NCBI GenBank assembly: GCA_020345705.1
Contig: CP070766.1
Location: forward strand, 2,587,205 to 2,592,422
Reading direction: 5' to 3'
Source: Candidatus Zixiibacteriota bacterium
GTDB taxonomy: Bacteria > Zixibacteria > MSB-5A5 > GN15 > PGXB01
Length of the DNA: 5,218 nt
Shown: in pieces, positions 4,645 to 5,218 of the stretch
Layout of the letters: every line of letters begins with the position of its first letter
How positions within the stretch are numbered: the stretch's first letter is position 1
The notes under the pieces: generated by a model
What the model was told of the DNA's origin: nothing
The model's database searches: none
Seen by the model: only the letters and a program-made list of their open reading frames with translations
Program-made: the position numbers and the translations under genes

Positions 4645-5217
4645 TCAGTTGCTTGTCCCCTGGTACGAAAAGAGCACCTCATGCGGTCTGGAACCTCTTT
4701 TCAGCACTACTTCAGTCGTTATCCGTGCGCCGGGTTTGCCGCCACGATTTACCGCCGCTACACAGTAGACGGTGAAAACATCTGAGCTTACCGTTATGTA
4801 ATTCTCGATCTTCGAAAAATCATCTGAGGTCATGACGCCCTTGTCGGTCAGATCGGATATTTGCTCGATACCGTTCTCTGCGCTTTCCCGGTAGTCGATT
4901 ATATCCAGAGCTATACGCGTAGCGTCGTCTCCCCCGCCGAAAAGCGCGGCGAGCACTTCTTCCGAGGCCGTGTTGACGTTTACTCTTGCATACTGTTGCT
5001 GGTTATTGTTCTGATTCTGATTGCTCTGGTTGTTACTGCTCTGATCGTTGTTGCTGTCTTGGTTGTTATTGTCCTGGTTGCCCTGCTCGATATCCTCCTC
5101 CGGTGTATAGCACGTCAGATAGGCGATCCATCCCAGATCCAGCTCCGTATCGCCGTCGTCGTTAGGTGGAGTTGCGTCGCCGTCTCTCTCATTGTAGTCC
5201 AGTTGACCGTTGAAGTT
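4645..5217 (-). CDS. gspK: GspK-like minor pseudopilin, C-terminal part (5' end beyond window)
   Basis: The last 190 residues of a protein whose start lies beyond the right edge. GspK is the large minor pseudopilin that, with GspI and GspJ, caps the type II secretion pseudopilus. Seen: an acidic segment at residues 1-30 of the visible part (NFNGQLDYNERDGD, then NDDGDTELDLGW) with the spacing of EF-hand-like calcium loops; IAYLTCYTP; an Asn/Gln-rich stretch at 45-75; a helix-hairpin-helix-like motif at 80-92 (NVNTASEEVLAAL) typical of GspK and also of ComEA; and a C-terminal region with YITVSSDVFTVYCVAAVN followed by TTEVVLKRG, matching the usual GspK ending. The acidic plus GW-YLT pattern is, as I recall it, characteristic of planctomycete GspK proteins. 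The GTG at 4956 is an internal Val codon and not a start, because the frame stays open to the edge. The gene ends with TGA, 69 bases before the PilM-PilN gene. Confidence 0.85.
   Translation of the reverse strand, partial: NFNGQLDYNERDGDATPPNDDGDTELDLGWIAYLTCYTPEEDIEQGNQDNNNQDSNNDQSSNNQSNQNQNNNQQQYARVNVNTASEEVLAALFGGGDDATRIALDIIDYRESAENGIEQISDLTDKGVMTSDDFSKIENYITVSSDVFTVYCVAAVNRGGKPGARITTEVVLKRGSRPHEVLFSYQGTSN
4993..5085 (-). repeat. Asn/Gln-rich low-complexity segment in GspK
   Basis: Visible residues 45-75 contain 23 Asn or Gln in 31 positions; the remainder are mostly Ser and Asp. The underlying DNA is a degenerate AAC/AAT/CAG triplet tract. It lies between the acidic region and the helix-hairpin-helix-like motif. 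Confidence 0.9.
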
Positions 5218-5218
5218 C

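Noticed and set aside
4042..4785. A 247-codon plus-strand open frame.
   Set aside because: It runs antisense across the PilM domain, an intergenic gap and the end of gspK, shows no family motif, and conflicts with well-supported genes.
4645..4956. A separate 103-residue gene starting at GTG 4956.
   Set aside because: The frame is open upstream to the window edge and the GTG lies inside the GspK helix-hairpin-helix-like motif, so this is the end of a longer gene.

Overview
The window is a block of six genes, all on the minus strand and therefore read from position 5218 down to 1. It encodes most of the inner-membrane and periplasmic assembly platform, plus the start of the outer-membrane secretin, of a type II secretion / type IV pilus-like machine. 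The protein style points to a planctomycete, probably Phycisphaerae or Sedimentisphaerales. That style includes the planctomycete-type GspK acidic segment, DPNKP-rich linkers, Gly/Arg/Pro-rich low-complexity tails and a fused PilM-PilN protein. The taxonomic guess is inference from sequence style only.

Layout in transcription order: (1) the C-terminal part of a GspK-like minor pseudopilin, cut by the right edge (5217-4645); (2) a 544-residue PilM/GspL-type actin-like protein fused to a membrane-anchored PilN-type domain (4575-2941); (3) a 173-residue PilO/GspM-like protein (2938-2417); (4) a 263-residue PilP/GspC-like protein with a homology-region-type domain and an unusual Gly-rich, charged-repeat tail (2403-1612); (5) a 339-residue membrane-anchored protein carrying related charged repeats and a C-terminal Hint (hedgehog/intein-like) domain (1587-568); (6) the N-terminus of a GspD/PilQ-like secretin with a Pro/Lys-rich linker before its N0 domain, cut by the left edge (468-1). 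Gaps are 69, 2, 13, 24 and 99 bases. There is no convincing internal terminator or promoter, so this reads as one operon segment. No stretch longer than 100 bases lacks a gene.

Logic of the system: genes 2-4 and 6 follow the classical pilM-N-O-P-Q order (M and N fused), preceded by a type II-specific gspK. PilMN/PilO/PilP-like proteins form the bridge between the cytoplasmic motor and the secretin. GspK caps the pseudopilus. The exception is gene 5, a Hint-domain protein placed between the PilP/GspC-like bridge gene and the secretin. It shares a 22-residue-period Ser-Glu-Glu-Arg repeat with the bridge protein. Its Hint domain keeps the N-terminal Cys and the block-B His but lacks the C-terminal His-Asn. 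This suggests an accessory component that may cleave itself at an Ala-Cys bond while anchored at the secretion machine. It is the most interesting feature of the window.
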